A stretch of 52,809 nt of DNA from Roseburia hominis (GTDB taxonomy: Bacteria; Bacillota; Clostridia; Lachnospirales; Lachnospiraceae), in assembly GCA_021771815.1 (NCBI GenBank), contig JAETOE010000025.1, positions 1 through 52,809 of the forward strand, written 5' to 3'. Made by a program: the position numbers and the translations under genes. Below the pieces are notes generated by a model. That model had not been told where the DNA came from. It did no database searches and saw only the letters and a list, made by a program, of their open reading frames with translations. Shown here in pieces: positions 1-8,498 of the stretch; within the stretch, counting starts at the first letter, position 1; each line of letters begins with the position of its first letter.

Positions 1-11
1 TTGTATTCATG

Positions 12-78
12 ACGGTTGAGTTCCTTTTTATAGATTTTTGGTTTGGCGATTAAAATTCTATAGGATTCAACCGTTTTT
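12..78 (+). terminator. possible terminator of an upstream gene
   Basis: An 8-bp perfect inverted repeat (ACGGTTGA at 12-19, TCAACCGT at 67-74) is followed by a short T run. The loop is long (about 47 nt), so this is only a plausible terminator for a gene left of the window. Nothing else is recognisable in 1-146. Confidence 0.35.
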
Positions 79-146
79 GTATAGTAGCAAGGTGTCACAT
101 CAATTGTAACTCTACAAAATGGGGAATACAGCAATTAAAAAAATAG

Positions 147-175
147 TTGACAAAAAATTCCTCATGTTATATAGT
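147..175 (+). promoter_or_regulatory. sigma-A promoter of the mntP transcript
   Basis: TTGACA at 147-152, a 17-bp spacer and TATAGT at 170-175 form a near-consensus housekeeping promoter. Predicted transcription starts near 182, about 25 nt before the manganese riboswitch. Confidence 0.75.
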
Positions 176-206
176 AAGAAAACAGTATCGGCGTAAGCCA
201 TATATA

Positions 207-300
207 GCAGATTTCGTGAGGGAGTAGTTCGCGTGCGAGCGTGATTTGTCAACAGACCGGTCAGAGCGGCATAGTATGCCGGATGACCTGGCAAATCTTA
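207..300 (+). ncRNA. yybP-ykoY manganese riboswitch
   Basis: The hallmark GGGAGTAG lies at 220-227, right after the 5' strand of a perfect P1 helix (AGATTT at 209-214 with AAATCT at 293-298). The second conserved region follows a GGCAT/ATGCC hairpin and reads GACCTGGCAAA, matching the family's conserved GCAA region. Members of this class bind Mn2+ and switch on Mn2+ exporters; here the downstream gene is mntP. A terminator hairpin follows directly, so control is probably transcriptional, with Mn2+ binding favouring read-through. Confidence 0.85.
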
Positions 301-306
301 AAGAAT

Positions 307-376
307 GAGACTCATGTGTATTTCCGGAATTCAGCATCAGCGCGGAGATCGGAGATATGCATGCAGTCTCTTTTTT
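307..376 (+). terminator. riboswitch-controlled intrinsic terminator
   Basis: GAGACTCATG at 307-316 pairs with CATG-C-AGTCTC at 360-370, followed by six Ts at 371-376. It lies between the Mn2+ aptamer and mntP and is the expected expression platform. Confidence 0.65.
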
Positions 377-499
377 GTTCTGTTGGAAATCGACAATTTT
401 CATGAAATTGTGTGTATAGGGAATGCCGGAACGAGATGTGTATAGTTGGAGCGCAGGAGAGTACAGGATAGGATGCGCCGGGAAGGTAGGGAAGCTATT

Positions 500-967
500 A
501 TGGGAATTTTTATTGAGCTGCTTTTGATGGGAGTCGGTCTTGCCATGGACGCTTTTGCGGTATCGATCTGCGAAGGACTTGCCATGCGTAAGGTCAACAA
601 GAAGCAGGCGGTTGTAATCGGCCTGTTTTTCGGAGGTTTTCAGGCGTTGATGCCGTTTATCGGCTGGGTGTTGGGAAGCCAGTTTGAGAGCTATATTACC
701 AGCATCGATCACTGGATCGCCTTTGTGCTGCTGGGATTTATCGGCGGTAAGATGATCGTGGAGGCGGTAAAGCCGGAGGATGAGAATGTAGAAATAGATC
801 AGATGGATCCGCCGCTCGATATAAAGGAAATGTTCTTGCTTGCGATTGCAACGAGCATTGATGCGCTTGCGGTGGGTGGTGCTGCTTGGCGCCCGGATTC
901 TGCTGTCGCATCTGGGGCTCCTTGGATAGAAGATGGCATGAGGGACTCATATATGCGAACCGGATAA
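500..967 (+). pseudogene. mntP: Mn2+ efflux pump MntP, internally deleted and frameshifted
   Basis: MntP is a small inner-membrane Mn2+ exporter of about 185 residues with two repeated halves. From the ATG at 500 (GGAAGG about 10 bp upstream) the protein matches the family through the first half (MDAFAVSICEG, IGWVLG, HWIAFVLL) and into the second repeat (IATSIDALAVG, to about residue 126). It then runs out of frame into unrelated residues up to 967. In the +1 frame, 879-929 encodes VLLGARILLSHLGLLG and a stop, which resembles the normal MntP C-terminus. About 50 residues containing transmembrane helices 4-5 are therefore missing between about 877 and 882, with a frameshift. The GGTGGGTGGTG sequence at the junction fits a microhomology deletion, or an assembly error. 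As read, the protein should be inactive although its riboswitch is intact. Confidence 0.85.
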
Positions 968-1062
968 AAGGAAGCAGGAGATAAATATAACACGCGTGTG
1001 CAATGAGCGCGCAGTGAGAAAATAGATGCAAACAAATTATAAGCACGAGAGAGGAGAAGCTT

Positions 1063-2004
1063 ATGTCAGAGATACTTTGGTCAGTGTTTTTACTGGTAGT
1101 CGGTTTTGTTTTATTGATTAAGGGCGCGGATTTCTTTGTGGAGGGAAGTTCTGCGGTGGCTAAGATGTTAAAGGTTCCGTCCATCATCATCGGACTTACG
1201 ATCGTTGCGATGGGGACAAGCCTTCCGGAGTGCGCCGTCAGCATCACGGCATCCATGACGAACAACAATGCGCTTGCGGTCAGCAATGCGATCGGGTCTA
1301 ATATTTTTAATCTGATGGTAGTCTGTGGATTCTGTGCATTGTTCAATCCGCTTGCGGTGGAGAAGAGTACGCTGCTCAAGGAGTTTCCGTTTTCGGTCAT
1401 CTGCGCGATCCTGCTGTTAGTCGGCGGCTATTTGGGAATGGAACTTGGCAGGGCGGACGGACTGATTCTGCTTGCAGTGTTTGTCTGTTTTCTGGTCTGG
1501 ATGGTGCGTTCCGCAATGAAGGCCCGCGCTAACGCTTCGGATGAAGAGTATGAGGCGCTGCCTGTCTGGAAATGCATCGTGTTCATTGTCGGCGGTATTA
1601 TCGCGATCAAGTTCGGCGGTGACTTTGTCGTAGACGGAGCATCCACAATCGCAGCCAAGGTGGGACTCAGCCAGAATTTAATCGGTCTTACGATTGTAGC
1701 GTGCGGAACAAGTCTTCCGGAGCTTGTGACATCAGTAGTTGCGGCACGCAAGAATGAGCTGGACATGGCGCTTGGAAATGTAATCGGTTCGAATATTTTT
1801 AATATTCTTTTTGTACTTGGCATTGCATCAACGATCAGCCCTATTGCATTTATCACGGAGAATATCATTGATATTGTGATCCTGACCGCAATGAGTCTGC
1901 TTGTGTGGATTTTCGGATGGACAAAGAAAAGGCTGGACAAGCCGGAAGGTATAATCATGCTGCTGATGTATGCGGCGTATCTTGTATATATTTGCATAAG
2001 ATAA
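1063..2004 (+). CDS. calcium/sodium antiporter, CaCA family (YrbG-like)
   Basis: This 313-residue polytopic membrane protein exchanges Ca2+ (or another divalent cation) for Na+ or H+. It shows the internal duplication typical of the family: each half carries an alpha-repeat with GTSLPE followed by GSNIFN (residues about 48-90 and 212-255). The glutamates in the GTSLPE motifs are the ion-binding residues in characterised relatives. Length is normal for YrbG-type antiporters (about 310-325). The ATG at 1063 is preceded by GAGAGGAG. It sits 95 bp after the broken mntP and may share its transcript, giving a small metal-export unit. Ion specificity cannot be read from sequence. Confidence 0.9.
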   Translation: MSEILWSVFLLVVGFVLLIKGADFFVEGSSAVAKMLKVPSIIIGLTIVAMGTSLPECAVSITASMTNNNALAVSNAIGSNIFNLMVVCGFCALFNPLAVEKSTLLKEFPFSVICAILLLVGGYLGMELGRADGLILLAVFVCFLVWMVRSAMKARANASDEEYEALPVWKCIVFIVGGIIAIKFGGDFVVDGASTIAAKVGLSQNLIGLTIVACGTSLPELVTSVVAARKNELDMALGNVIGSNIFNILFVLGIASTISPIAFITENIIDIVILTAMSLLVWIFGWTKKRLDKPEGIIMLLMYAAYLVYICIR

Positions 2005-2016
2005 GTATGTTTCCCG

Positions 2017-2045
2017 TTGCCGAAATCCCAAAACCGCGTTATACT
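2017..2045 (+). promoter_or_regulatory. sigma-A promoter for the zinc-ribbon gene
   Basis: TTGCCG at 2017-2022, 17-bp spacer, TATACT at 2040-2045; about 93 bp upstream of the next start codon. Confidence 0.5.
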
Positions 2046-2138
2046 AAAAAAAGATGCAGGAGATTATGCAGTTTGTGGCGGCGCGCTGTCCGGCATGAGG
2101 CTGCTTGTGCATAAAACAGCGCAGAAACGAGGGTAGAT

Positions 2139-2513
2139 ATGGATTTTTTTGATAAGTTGGGAGAGTCCTTAGCTATGGCAGGGAAGGACGTTACGCAGAA
2201 GGCTAAGGATGTGTCTGAAATCGCAAAGTTAAAGCTTGACATCAAGTCCAAGGAGGATTATGTGCAGAAGCAATATATGGCGCTTGGGCTTGCTTACTAC
2301 GAGAAGCACAAGGATGAGGAGGGCATCGAGGAAGCAGAGCAGTTTTTCCTGATCAAAGAGGCTATGGAGGAAATCGAGCGTATGAAGGCGGAGGTACTCC
2401 GCATTCAGGGTTCTGCGGAATGCCCGAAGTGCGGTGCGAAGATGCCGGAGGGAGCGACTTTCTGCAGCAGCTGCGGCACGAAGATGGACGATATGTATGA
2501 GGAAGAGGCATAA
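2139..2513 (+). CDS. zinc-ribbon domain protein
   Basis: A 124-residue cytoplasmic protein. The N-terminal two thirds is charged and helical, probably coiled coil (residues about 15-90). The C-terminus carries a zinc ribbon, CPKCG then CSSCG, about 15 residues apart, followed by an acidic tail. Proteins of this build are common in Lachnospiraceae and have no established function; the ribbon probably binds one Zn2+ and mediates protein contacts. The ATG at 2139 follows GAGGG. It is followed after 16 bp by a membrane protein gene and probably shares its transcript. Confidence 0.75.
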   Translation: MDFFDKLGESLAMAGKDVTQKAKDVSEIAKLKLDIKSKEDYVQKQYMALGLAYYEKHKDEEGIEEAEQFFLIKEAMEEIERMKAEVLRIQGSAECPKCGAKMPEGATFCSSCGTKMDDMYEEEA

Positions 2514-2529
2514 GAAAGGACGCAGCGCA

Positions 2530-3864
2530 TTGAAGAAGACAAAGACAGGCGCATATGTGAAAGCATATGCGCCCTTTATTCTGGTAGCAGTGATCGGGCT
2601 GGTCTATCATCTGCTTATGAAGCCGATGGGAGGGGACGACGTTTTCTTTTATGAGGCGACGAAGAGAACGACGCTTGGGGCTTACCTTTCACACCGCTAT
2701 GTGCATTGGACGTCCAGAGTTGTATCAGAGTTCGTACTTGTGAATGTAATCCAGTGCCCGATTCTCTGGCGGATCATCGATTTTCTGATGTTTGCAACGC
2801 TTCCGGTTCTTATTTCGCGTATTCTGGGCGGCGGCAGGCTCGCAAACTGGGCGGCGGCAGCGGCGGTTCTGCTGTTCCCGTTCCACGACATGGGAACCGC
2901 CGGGTGGGTGACGACGACCGTCACGCATTTCTGGCCGTTCTGGGGTATTTTCTATATTGTGATGCTGCTTAAGAAGATGGCGGCAGAGGAGCGGATTCAT
3001 ACGGCGGAGGCGGTGTTTGGCGTGCTCGTTGCCGTGGTGACGGGCAGCCATGAGCAGTATGCGGTAATCATGGCGGTGCTTTTGGTGCTTTACGGCGTGT
3101 ATCTGTGGCTGCAGAAGAGGAAGCCGGGGAATCTTCCGGTGCTAGTGCCGCTTATGCTTGTGAATGTAATTTCGCTTGCCGTGATCGCGTTATGCCCGGG
3201 AAATGCCGAGCGGAACAAGGTCAGTATCGCAGATCTGCCGATTTACGGGGAGTTTGGGTTCGGCGAGAAGCTTTATCTGGGCCTGCTCAGTATCGAGCGG
3301 GTGTTCATCGCGAATGCTGACATTGTATTTTTCATTGTGATTTCGGTCTGGACGGTACTCGTCTGCGGAAAGACGAAGGATTTTAAAAAGACGCTCATTT
3401 CTACCCTGCCGCTTTTTATTCTGTTCGGGCAGACCGTGCTTCGGACGGCTTACCCGGGGCTGTCCGGGCTTTTCGTGATGCCGGGGCAGATATTGGAGTG
3501 GAGTTGGAGCGATTTGTCTACATGGATACCGATCGTATATCTTGCGGTGACGGTCGCGTCGATGATCTATGCGCTGTATCAGCTTTTCGGGGAAAATCTG
3601 TATGAATACATTTGTCTGTTGATTTTGCTCGGCTGCGGATTCGGCGCCGGAATGATTCTCGGATTCATGGCGACGATCTATGTTTCCGGCGAGCGCGTGT
3701 ACGCGCCTCTCTACGGGATTCTTATGATGGTGACGCTGCTTGCTGTAAACCGGCAGAAAGAGACTGTGTCAGAGGAATTAAAGACTGCGGGCGGAAAGCT
3801 GGCTGTGTCCGGCGTCTCGCTTTGCTGTCTTGTGAATGTGTTGTTTATTACGCTATCCGTTTAG
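2530..3864 (+). CDS. polytopic membrane protein, DUF6056-like
   Basis: About 444 residues with roughly ten hydrophobic segments and a conserved early acidic loop (GGDDVFFYEAT, about residue 40), the layout of glycosyltransferase-C-like integral membrane proteins. It resembles the family I know as DUF6056; a lipid-linked sugar transfer role is possible but unproven. I chose the TTG at 2530 because GAAAGGA lies 10 bp upstream; the open frame extends to an ATG at 2497, but that would overlap the preceding gene and add a basic, non-membrane leader. The stop codon lies within the loop of the terminator that ends the transcript. Confidence 0.7.
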   Translation: MKKTKTGAYVKAYAPFILVAVIGLVYHLLMKPMGGDDVFFYEATKRTTLGAYLSHRYVHWTSRVVSEFVLVNVIQCPILWRIIDFLMFATLPVLISRILGGGRLANWAAAAAVLLFPFHDMGTAGWVTTTVTHFWPFWGIFYIVMLLKKMAAEERIHTAEAVFGVLVAVVTGSHEQYAVIMAVLLVLYGVYLWLQKRKPGNLPVLVPLMLVNVISLAVIALCPGNAERNKVSIADLPIYGEFGFGEKLYLGLLSIERVFIANADIVFFIVISVWTVLVCGKTKDFKKTLISTLPLFILFGQTVLRTAYPGLSGLFVMPGQILEWSWSDLSTWIPIVYLAVTVASMIYALYQLFGENLYEYICLLILLGCGFGAGMILGFMATIYVSGERVYAPLYGILMMVTLLAVNRQKETVSEELKTAGGKLAVSGVSLCCLVNVLFITLSV

Positions 3865-3879
3865 GCGGATAGCGTTTTT
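3851..3879 (+). terminator. intrinsic terminator overlapping the stop codon
   Basis: A perfect 9-bp stem CGCTATCCG/CGGATAGCG with a 6-nt loop and TTTTT at 3875-3879. The TAG stop of the membrane protein gene lies in the loop. Confidence 0.9.
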
Positions 3880-3942
3880 CACGTACGCCCGGCGCACGTT
3901 TATATCGGGGACTTAGGGGTGGTGGGCAGCAGAGAGAAAATA

Positions 3943-4707
3943 TTACCTGATAAGGGATATTTCAATGCCATCCGTCAGAATATCTTCGCACGCGGCAATT
4001 TTATATTTTTGCCGTATGCTTTTACCGTTTTTTAATACAATATCAGCGATGATGGTCGATTCCTCAGTGGAATAGGAAGTATCGCCCGTCTTATCAGCCT
4101 TTAAGACAATACCGTACTGTGCGTCGTCCGGACCGTCGCAGGGAATCGTACAGGTATTTCCGACCAGAAGGGTTACAATGGAAAAATCTTCGTTGGAGAG
4201 CATAGAAAGAAAATTTTCGTTTGATTCATACTTCGATTCCATTTGCAGATAGGAATCGCGGTCGAAGGATCTGTTTTCTACAAAGTATGCGGAATGCTCC
4301 GCCAGATTGTTTCTTGTTATTTCCATATCCGAGCAGGATAAGGTAACGGTATCAAGGTTCTCTTCGTCAAATTGGAAATAGAGATAAATGTTGACTTTCG
4401 AATCGGTTTCTAAACCGTCCTTTATAGTAGAGGTAACAGATGATACATCCGCATTCAGACGTAAGGAGGCTGTTTCATCCGACAGACGGATATTGCTGCC
4501 GTCGGCGGCGTAGACTGTGACGGCGACAGTGGGGCTCTGGCGAACAGAGCCTATAGCGAAGACACCAACGAGAAACAAGCAGAGCGAAAGACAGAGCGCC
4601 TGGCGTTTTTTTCGTCTTCTTCTCCGGCATTCTTTCATTAATTCCTCCGTAGAGAAATGTTTTATTTCCAGTTCATTTAGCATCTGGCGATATTGGTTTA
4701 TGTTCAT
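3943..4707 (-). CDS. anti-sigma factor, membrane-anchored
   Basis: A 254-residue single-pass membrane protein. Residues 1-35 are cytoplasmic and basic at the end (CRRRRRKKRQ), residues about 36-55 form the membrane segment, and the remainder is predicted extracytoplasmic. The start (ATG at 4707, GGAGG upstream) overlaps the end of the ECF sigma gene by 35 bp, the usual arrangement for a sigma and its anti-sigma. By analogy the short N-terminal region would hold the sigma factor and the outer domain would sense a surface signal. No zinc-binding HxxxCxxC anti-sigma motif is visible. The sensed signal is unknown. Confidence 0.7.
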   Translation of the reverse strand: MNINQYRQMLNELEIKHFSTEELMKECRRRRRKKRQALCLSLCLFLVGVFAIGSVRQSPTVAVTVYAADGSNIRLSDETASLRLNADVSSVTSTIKDGLETDSKVNIYLYFQFDEENLDTVTLSCSDMEITRNNLAEHSAYFVENRSFDRDSYLQMESKYESNENFLSMLSNEDFSIVTLLVGNTCTIPCDGPDDAQYGIVLKADKTGDTSYSTEESTIIADIVLKNGKSIRQKYKIAACEDILTDGIEISLIR

Positions 4708-5185
4708 CTGCTTCCTCCATTAATTTTTTGATTTTTTTTCGTGCGCGGTGCAGGAGTGACATTACCGTATTTTCTTTTATGTTCAAAACGGCGCCTATTT
4801 CGCGGACGGATAATTGCTCATAGTAATATAAATGTATGACGATTCGGTATTTGGCAGGCAGCTCCATTACCGCGCAGGTGACATCAGAGTGATCTGCGGG
4901 AGCATCGATCGGAATCGTGGTCTTGTCATACAAAAGCTGGTATTTTAGTCTGCGGAAATGCTTTTTGCATTCATTGATGGTCACGCGTATCAGCCATGCC
5001 TTTTTATGCTCGTCATCTGTGTATTTGGTTGTAGATGTCATATAGGCAATCAATACGTCTTGTAGAATGTCCTCTGCCTCCGCGCTGTTTTTTGTGTAAG
5101 AATATGCAATTTTGTAGATAAGAGCGGAATTTTGAGTTGCCGTTAATTCAATATCGTCTTTGCTTTTCTCTGGTTTCGTTCGCAT
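4673..5185 (-). CDS. ECF-type RNA polymerase sigma factor
   Basis: 170 residues. Region 2 is at residues about 20-85 (YSYTKNSAEAEDILQDVLIAY, then KAWLIRVTINECKKHFR), the usual promoter-melting and -10 recognition part. Region 4 is at about 105-160 (LPAKYRIVIHLYYYEQLSVREIG), ending in an HTH (VLNIKENTVMSLLHRARKKI). Length and order match group IV sigma factors. ATG at 5185 has AGAGAGG upstream. It is cotranscribed with its overlapping anti-sigma partner. I could not find a convincing autoregulatory ECF promoter in the 200 bp upstream. Confidence 0.9.
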   Translation of the reverse strand: MRTKPEKSKDDIELTATQNSALIYKIAYSYTKNSAEAEDILQDVLIAYMTSTTKYTDDEHKKAWLIRVTINECKKHFRRLKYQLLYDKTTIPIDAPADHSDVTCAVMELPAKYRIVIHLYYYEQLSVREIGAVLNIKENTVMSLLHRARKKIKKLMEEADEHKPISPDAK

Positions 5186-5366
5186 AATTACCTCTCTTTA
5201 CCTATAACATCCATGAGCGGGGTGAAATATTGCATTGGGAATGGAAAAAATTTGTTACTAAGGTTTATAATATAATAGAAAGGGCGCTTTGCACATGGCA
5301 GAGAGTCTTTTTTGTTAAACGGATTTATTACAAAAAAGCGAATTTGGACGTCAAGAAATTAATATA

Positions 5367-5395
5367 TTGACAAAACGAGGTTACGGGCATAACAT
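5367..5395 (+). promoter_or_regulatory. sigma-A promoter for the HTH/kinase pair
   Basis: TTGACA at 5367-5372, 17-bp spacer, TAACAT at 5390-5395, about 50 bp upstream of the first gene. Confidence 0.6.
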
Positions 5396-5446
5396 ACAGG
5401 TAAGAGAGATGCTATAAAAGAGAAGCTATAAGAGGGAGGCGGGGAC

Positions 5447-6022
5447 ATGGCAAAAGTGAATGAACGCGGTGCGGGAAGGAAACGGGCGCTTAACGCGGAG
5501 AAGATTGCACAGATTGCGAAGCGGCATGAGGCGGGGGAGACGCTTACGGCGCTTGCCGCAGAGTACGGCATTTCCCGTCAGACCTTGTCGGGTTATCTGA
5601 ACCGCAGGGAAGAAGAACAGGAACAGATTTGCCGCACAATACGTAAATGGGCGGAACTTAATCGTAGATTTCGTGACGTCAATGTAGAGGAATATACGAT
5701 GCGGATGGATTTCATGTGCGGGGACGAGTGCTGTACCGAAATACTTGTGGACTTTGCAAGACAAAGAATTGCCGTGGAGAACCGGACGGACGATCTGATT
5801 CACCGTGCGTTCGGCATCAAGGCAAAGCCGACGTGGGAGGATTTCGAAGAATTTTTGGAAAGCCGCTGCTTTCCGCGGACGAGGGAGCATCTGCGTCTTG
5901 TATTGAAAGATCTCGGACTGGATTCTTACGATCCACTCGCTATTGTCGAGCGGACAAAGGGACGGATGGCGGAGGATATGCAGTGGATCGCGATTACCTA
6001 TTTCGATGCGGCGGCGAGATGA
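5447..6022 (+). CDS. HTH protein, partner of a HipA-like kinase
   Basis: 191 residues. The N-terminus (about 10-50) carries a Hin/resolvase-like helix-turn-helix (EKIAQIAKRHEAGETLTALA then YGISRQTLSGYL). The rest (residues about 80-190) is a conserved-looking alpha/beta region including a run with FEEFLESRCFPRTR, seen in proteins paired with HipA-family kinases in Firmicutes. It probably represses its own operon and may act as the antitoxin-like partner. ATG at 5447 follows GGGAGG. The kinase gene starts 88 bp downstream on the same strand. Confidence 0.6.
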   Translation: MAKVNERGAGRKRALNAEKIAQIAKRHEAGETLTALAAEYGISRQTLSGYLNRREEEQEQICRTIRKWAELNRRFRDVNVEEYTMRMDFMCGDECCTEILVDFARQRIAVENRTDDLIHRAFGIKAKPTWEDFEEFLESRCFPRTREHLRLVLKDLGLDSYDPLAIVERTKGRMAEDMQWIAITYFDAAAR

Positions 6023-6110
6023 GCCATGATGCCGGACAGTTCATGGCGGTGGGTTCAGGCAGCAGCGGAGAAGCATCTATGCAGAACAGATTGTGGAGGA
6101 GGTGCGGCAA

Positions 6111-7082
6111 ATGCAGAAGACGATTGAATGCGGCGGGAGCAATAACCCGGAGATTACGATAATCGGGAAGAATATAGAGACGGGCGAAGGACATTCCTCG
6201 AAGGGCAATCAGCTCAAATGGGAGCAGGACGGTTGGTGGTACAAGGCGGATGCGTTCGGCTATGAGAGTCTTGCGGAGGTCGTCGTTTCAAGACTTCTCG
6301 CGCAGTCCAATATCCCGGATGCCGTCATGTATGAACCGGTTTTTATCCGCTATCAGGACAAGGTTTACCGCGGCTGCCGCAGCAGGAACTTCCGTAGAGA
6401 GGGTGAGGAGCTTGTCACGCTCGAACGGATTGCACGTAGCTGCACGGGCTTTGGTCTGGCAAAGCAGATGGCGCATATCGCGGATGTGGGGGAGCGTATT
6501 GGCTACATGGAAGAGTTGGTGCGCAATGTGACAGGAATCGAAGACTTTGGCGTATATCTGACGAAAATGCTTGAAATCGATGCCTTTTTCTTAAATGAGG
6601 ACCGCCACACGAACAATATTGCGCTGCTCTACGACCCGGCGAAGCGGGAATACCGGCTCTGTCCGTTCTTTGACATGGGGCTGTCGCTCTTTTCAGACAC
6701 AAGGGAGTCATACCCGTTCGGGAAGGATTTTGCGGCGTGCCGTAAGACGATTTGCGCAAAGCCGTTTTCGAGGGATTTCGATGAGCAGCTTGACGCGGCG
6801 AACGAGCGGTATGGCTATTATCTGAAATTCGATTTTCCGGCGAACCGGATCTGCGAAGTGACGAAGGAACTGAGGAGCATGTGTGGAATGCCGGGGTGCT
6901 TGGGGAATGTGCGCGGAGCATCGGAAGATTTCGGTAATGCGTGCGGAACGCCGGAACGCCTTGGAAATTTATGCCAGGAAGCGGCGAAAAGCAGGGGGCA
7001 GACCGGATATACGGAGGAAGAGTTTGCACGCGTGGAGGATGTGCTGCGCTATCAGGCGGGAAAGTATGGGTATCTATTTTAA
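6111..7082 (+). CDS. HipA-like protein kinase
   Basis: About 323 residues. Kinase-fold hallmarks are visible: the catalytic loop FFLNEDRHTNNIALL (residues about 160-175) with the expected Asp and Asn, and a DFG-like metal loop CPFFDMGLSLF shortly after. This is the pattern of HipA/CtkA-type Ser/Thr kinases; HipA toxins phosphorylate aminoacyl-tRNA synthetases, but the substrate here is unknown. The ATG at 6111 is preferred because GGAGGAGGTG sits 6-8 bp upstream; a GTG at 6093 lies before that ribosome-binding site. Near the C-terminus (about 255-290) there is an imperfect tandem repeat (CGMPGCLGNVRG, CGTPERLGNLCQ). The pair with the HTH protein is toxin-antitoxin-like. Confidence 0.7.
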   Translation: MQKTIECGGSNNPEITIIGKNIETGEGHSSKGNQLKWEQDGWWYKADAFGYESLAEVVVSRLLAQSNIPDAVMYEPVFIRYQDKVYRGCRSRNFRREGEELVTLERIARSCTGFGLAKQMAHIADVGERIGYMEELVRNVTGIEDFGVYLTKMLEIDAFFLNEDRHTNNIALLYDPAKREYRLCPFFDMGLSLFSDTRESYPFGKDFAACRKTICAKPFSRDFDEQLDAANERYGYYLKFDFPANRICEVTKELRSMCGMPGCLGNVRGASEDFGNACGTPERLGNLCQEAAKSRGQTGYTEEEFARVEDVLRYQAGKYGYLF

Positions 7083-7164
7083 TGGCCCAGGTTTTCGTAA
7101 ACTGTAGTCGAAAAGCGCGTATGGTCTGTTCAAAGTGTCGCCCCATAATTTGTGAAATGTGTGG

Positions 7165-8364
7165 CTATTTGGGTACATCCGGATTTTTCCGGTATTCCAT
7201 AGGGGTCATTCCAAATTGTTTTTTAAACGCTGTCTGGAAGTGGCTTTGACTGGAAAAGCACAGGTAATTACTGATAATACTCAGCGGTTTGTCTGTATAC
7301 AAAAGAAGTTCACGACCTTTCTCCAGCTTGCATCTGAGAATAAATGCCGCGACGGAAAAGCCCAGTTCTTGTTTGAAATACGCAGAAAAATAGGAACGGC
7401 TGAAGCCCACATGATCTGCTACATCTTCGACCGTGATATGCTGATTGGGGTTCTGCTGGATAAAGCGTATCGCTTTTTGAATCCGGTCGTTGGAGGTGGC
7501 AGGGGTTTTGGCTTCGTATACTTTTTCCGCAAAAGTATAGCCGATCTTTGACAATAATTCGTATAGGTTGTCGGCATTCTGGAGCTTTTCGGCAGCCTGT
7601 ATGAATTTGTCTGAGAGCTGGTAGGCGGTGTCGTAGTCAAGACCGCCGTCGATGGCGGCTCTGGTAGAAAGCGTCGTAGTAATAATGATGTTATTTTTCA
7701 ACTGCCTTAAGGCAGTGGGGGCTGTGACTCCGGCATGATAATGTGTTTCATTTATCTTTAATTCAAGGAATCCCTGCGGGTTGCCAGAACGTATCAAATT
7801 CAGGGTAAGCGCTTCAATTTCATAAGATTTATTATGATAAAACGACTCCTGGATTTCGTAGTTTTCTTCTGCGATGGAAGAAGCGTCTGATATTTCCGAA
7901 GCGTCATATGGAAGAAAATCACAGACAGAAAGCTTTTCCATGTGGAGGCAATAATTTACAAATGCAAGCTTTGTAAGAAATGAAGCTAGGGAAATCTGAG
8001 GGATTTTTCCCAGAAATTCCCGAAAGTCATTTCTTTGTTCTTCTGAGACAAGATAGTCATGATATATTTTCCGAAGATCCACATCGGAAAATGGAATATT
8101 TCCAAGAGGACCAAAAATCAGACGGCTTTCCGGGTAGTAATCAATTCGGATACATCCGTAGTAAATGCCATATTCTGTGGAACAATAGGAGATACGTTCC
8201 TGCTTTTCCATTAGAATATCCAGATATTTTTCAGGCGGAAATGTCAGCTCTGTCTGGGAGGGAACACAGAAGACGGGCGTTCCCTGTTTATACAGGTAAG
8301 TGGGAATATTGGAGTCCGCATAATACATTTCTAAAAAGCCTTGTATATTATACTTTTGATTCAT
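7165..8364 (-). CDS. AraC-family transcriptional regulator
   Basis: 399 residues. The C-terminal 100 residues form the double HTH of the AraC family: first helix-turn-helix VEDVADHVGFSRSYFSAYFK, second ending in FKKQFGMTPMEYRK. The N-terminal ~280 residues are a ligand-sensing region I do not recognise. I chose ATG 8364 because GGGGGA lies 6 bp upstream; the open frame extends upstream without a ribosome-binding site. It is transcribed divergently from the GH3-GPH-GH78 genes and probably activates them in response to a sugar. Direct AGTACAAA repeats between the two are candidate binding sites. Confidence 0.85.
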   Translation of the reverse strand: MNQKYNIQGFLEMYYADSNIPTYLYKQGTPVFCVPSQTELTFPPEKYLDILMEKQERISYCSTEYGIYYGCIRIDYYPESRLIFGPLGNIPFSDVDLRKIYHDYLVSEEQRNDFREFLGKIPQISLASFLTKLAFVNYCLHMEKLSVCDFLPYDASEISDASSIAEENYEIQESFYHNKSYEIEALTLNLIRSGNPQGFLELKINETHYHAGVTAPTALRQLKNNIIITTTLSTRAAIDGGLDYDTAYQLSDKFIQAAEKLQNADNLYELLSKIGYTFAEKVYEAKTPATSNDRIQKAIRFIQQNPNQHITVEDVADHVGFSRSYFSAYFKQELGFSVAAFILRCKLEKGRELLLYTDKPLSIISNYLCFSSQSHFQTAFKKQFGMTPMEYRKNPDVPK

Positions 8365-8498
8365 ATCATTCCCCCATCCAAACTTATACTCTGCCGTAAA
8401 CCTTGAATCCTTTTCTATATATAGATTCATAAAAAAGAATGAGTATAGATTCATAGCAGTATTATAAAGCAATAAATTATACGATGTCAATAAAACAG

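Noticed and set aside
738-1400. Long antisense ORF opposite mntP and the antiporter
   Set aside because: Composition is a shadow of the plus-strand genes; no ribosome-binding site or family resemblance.
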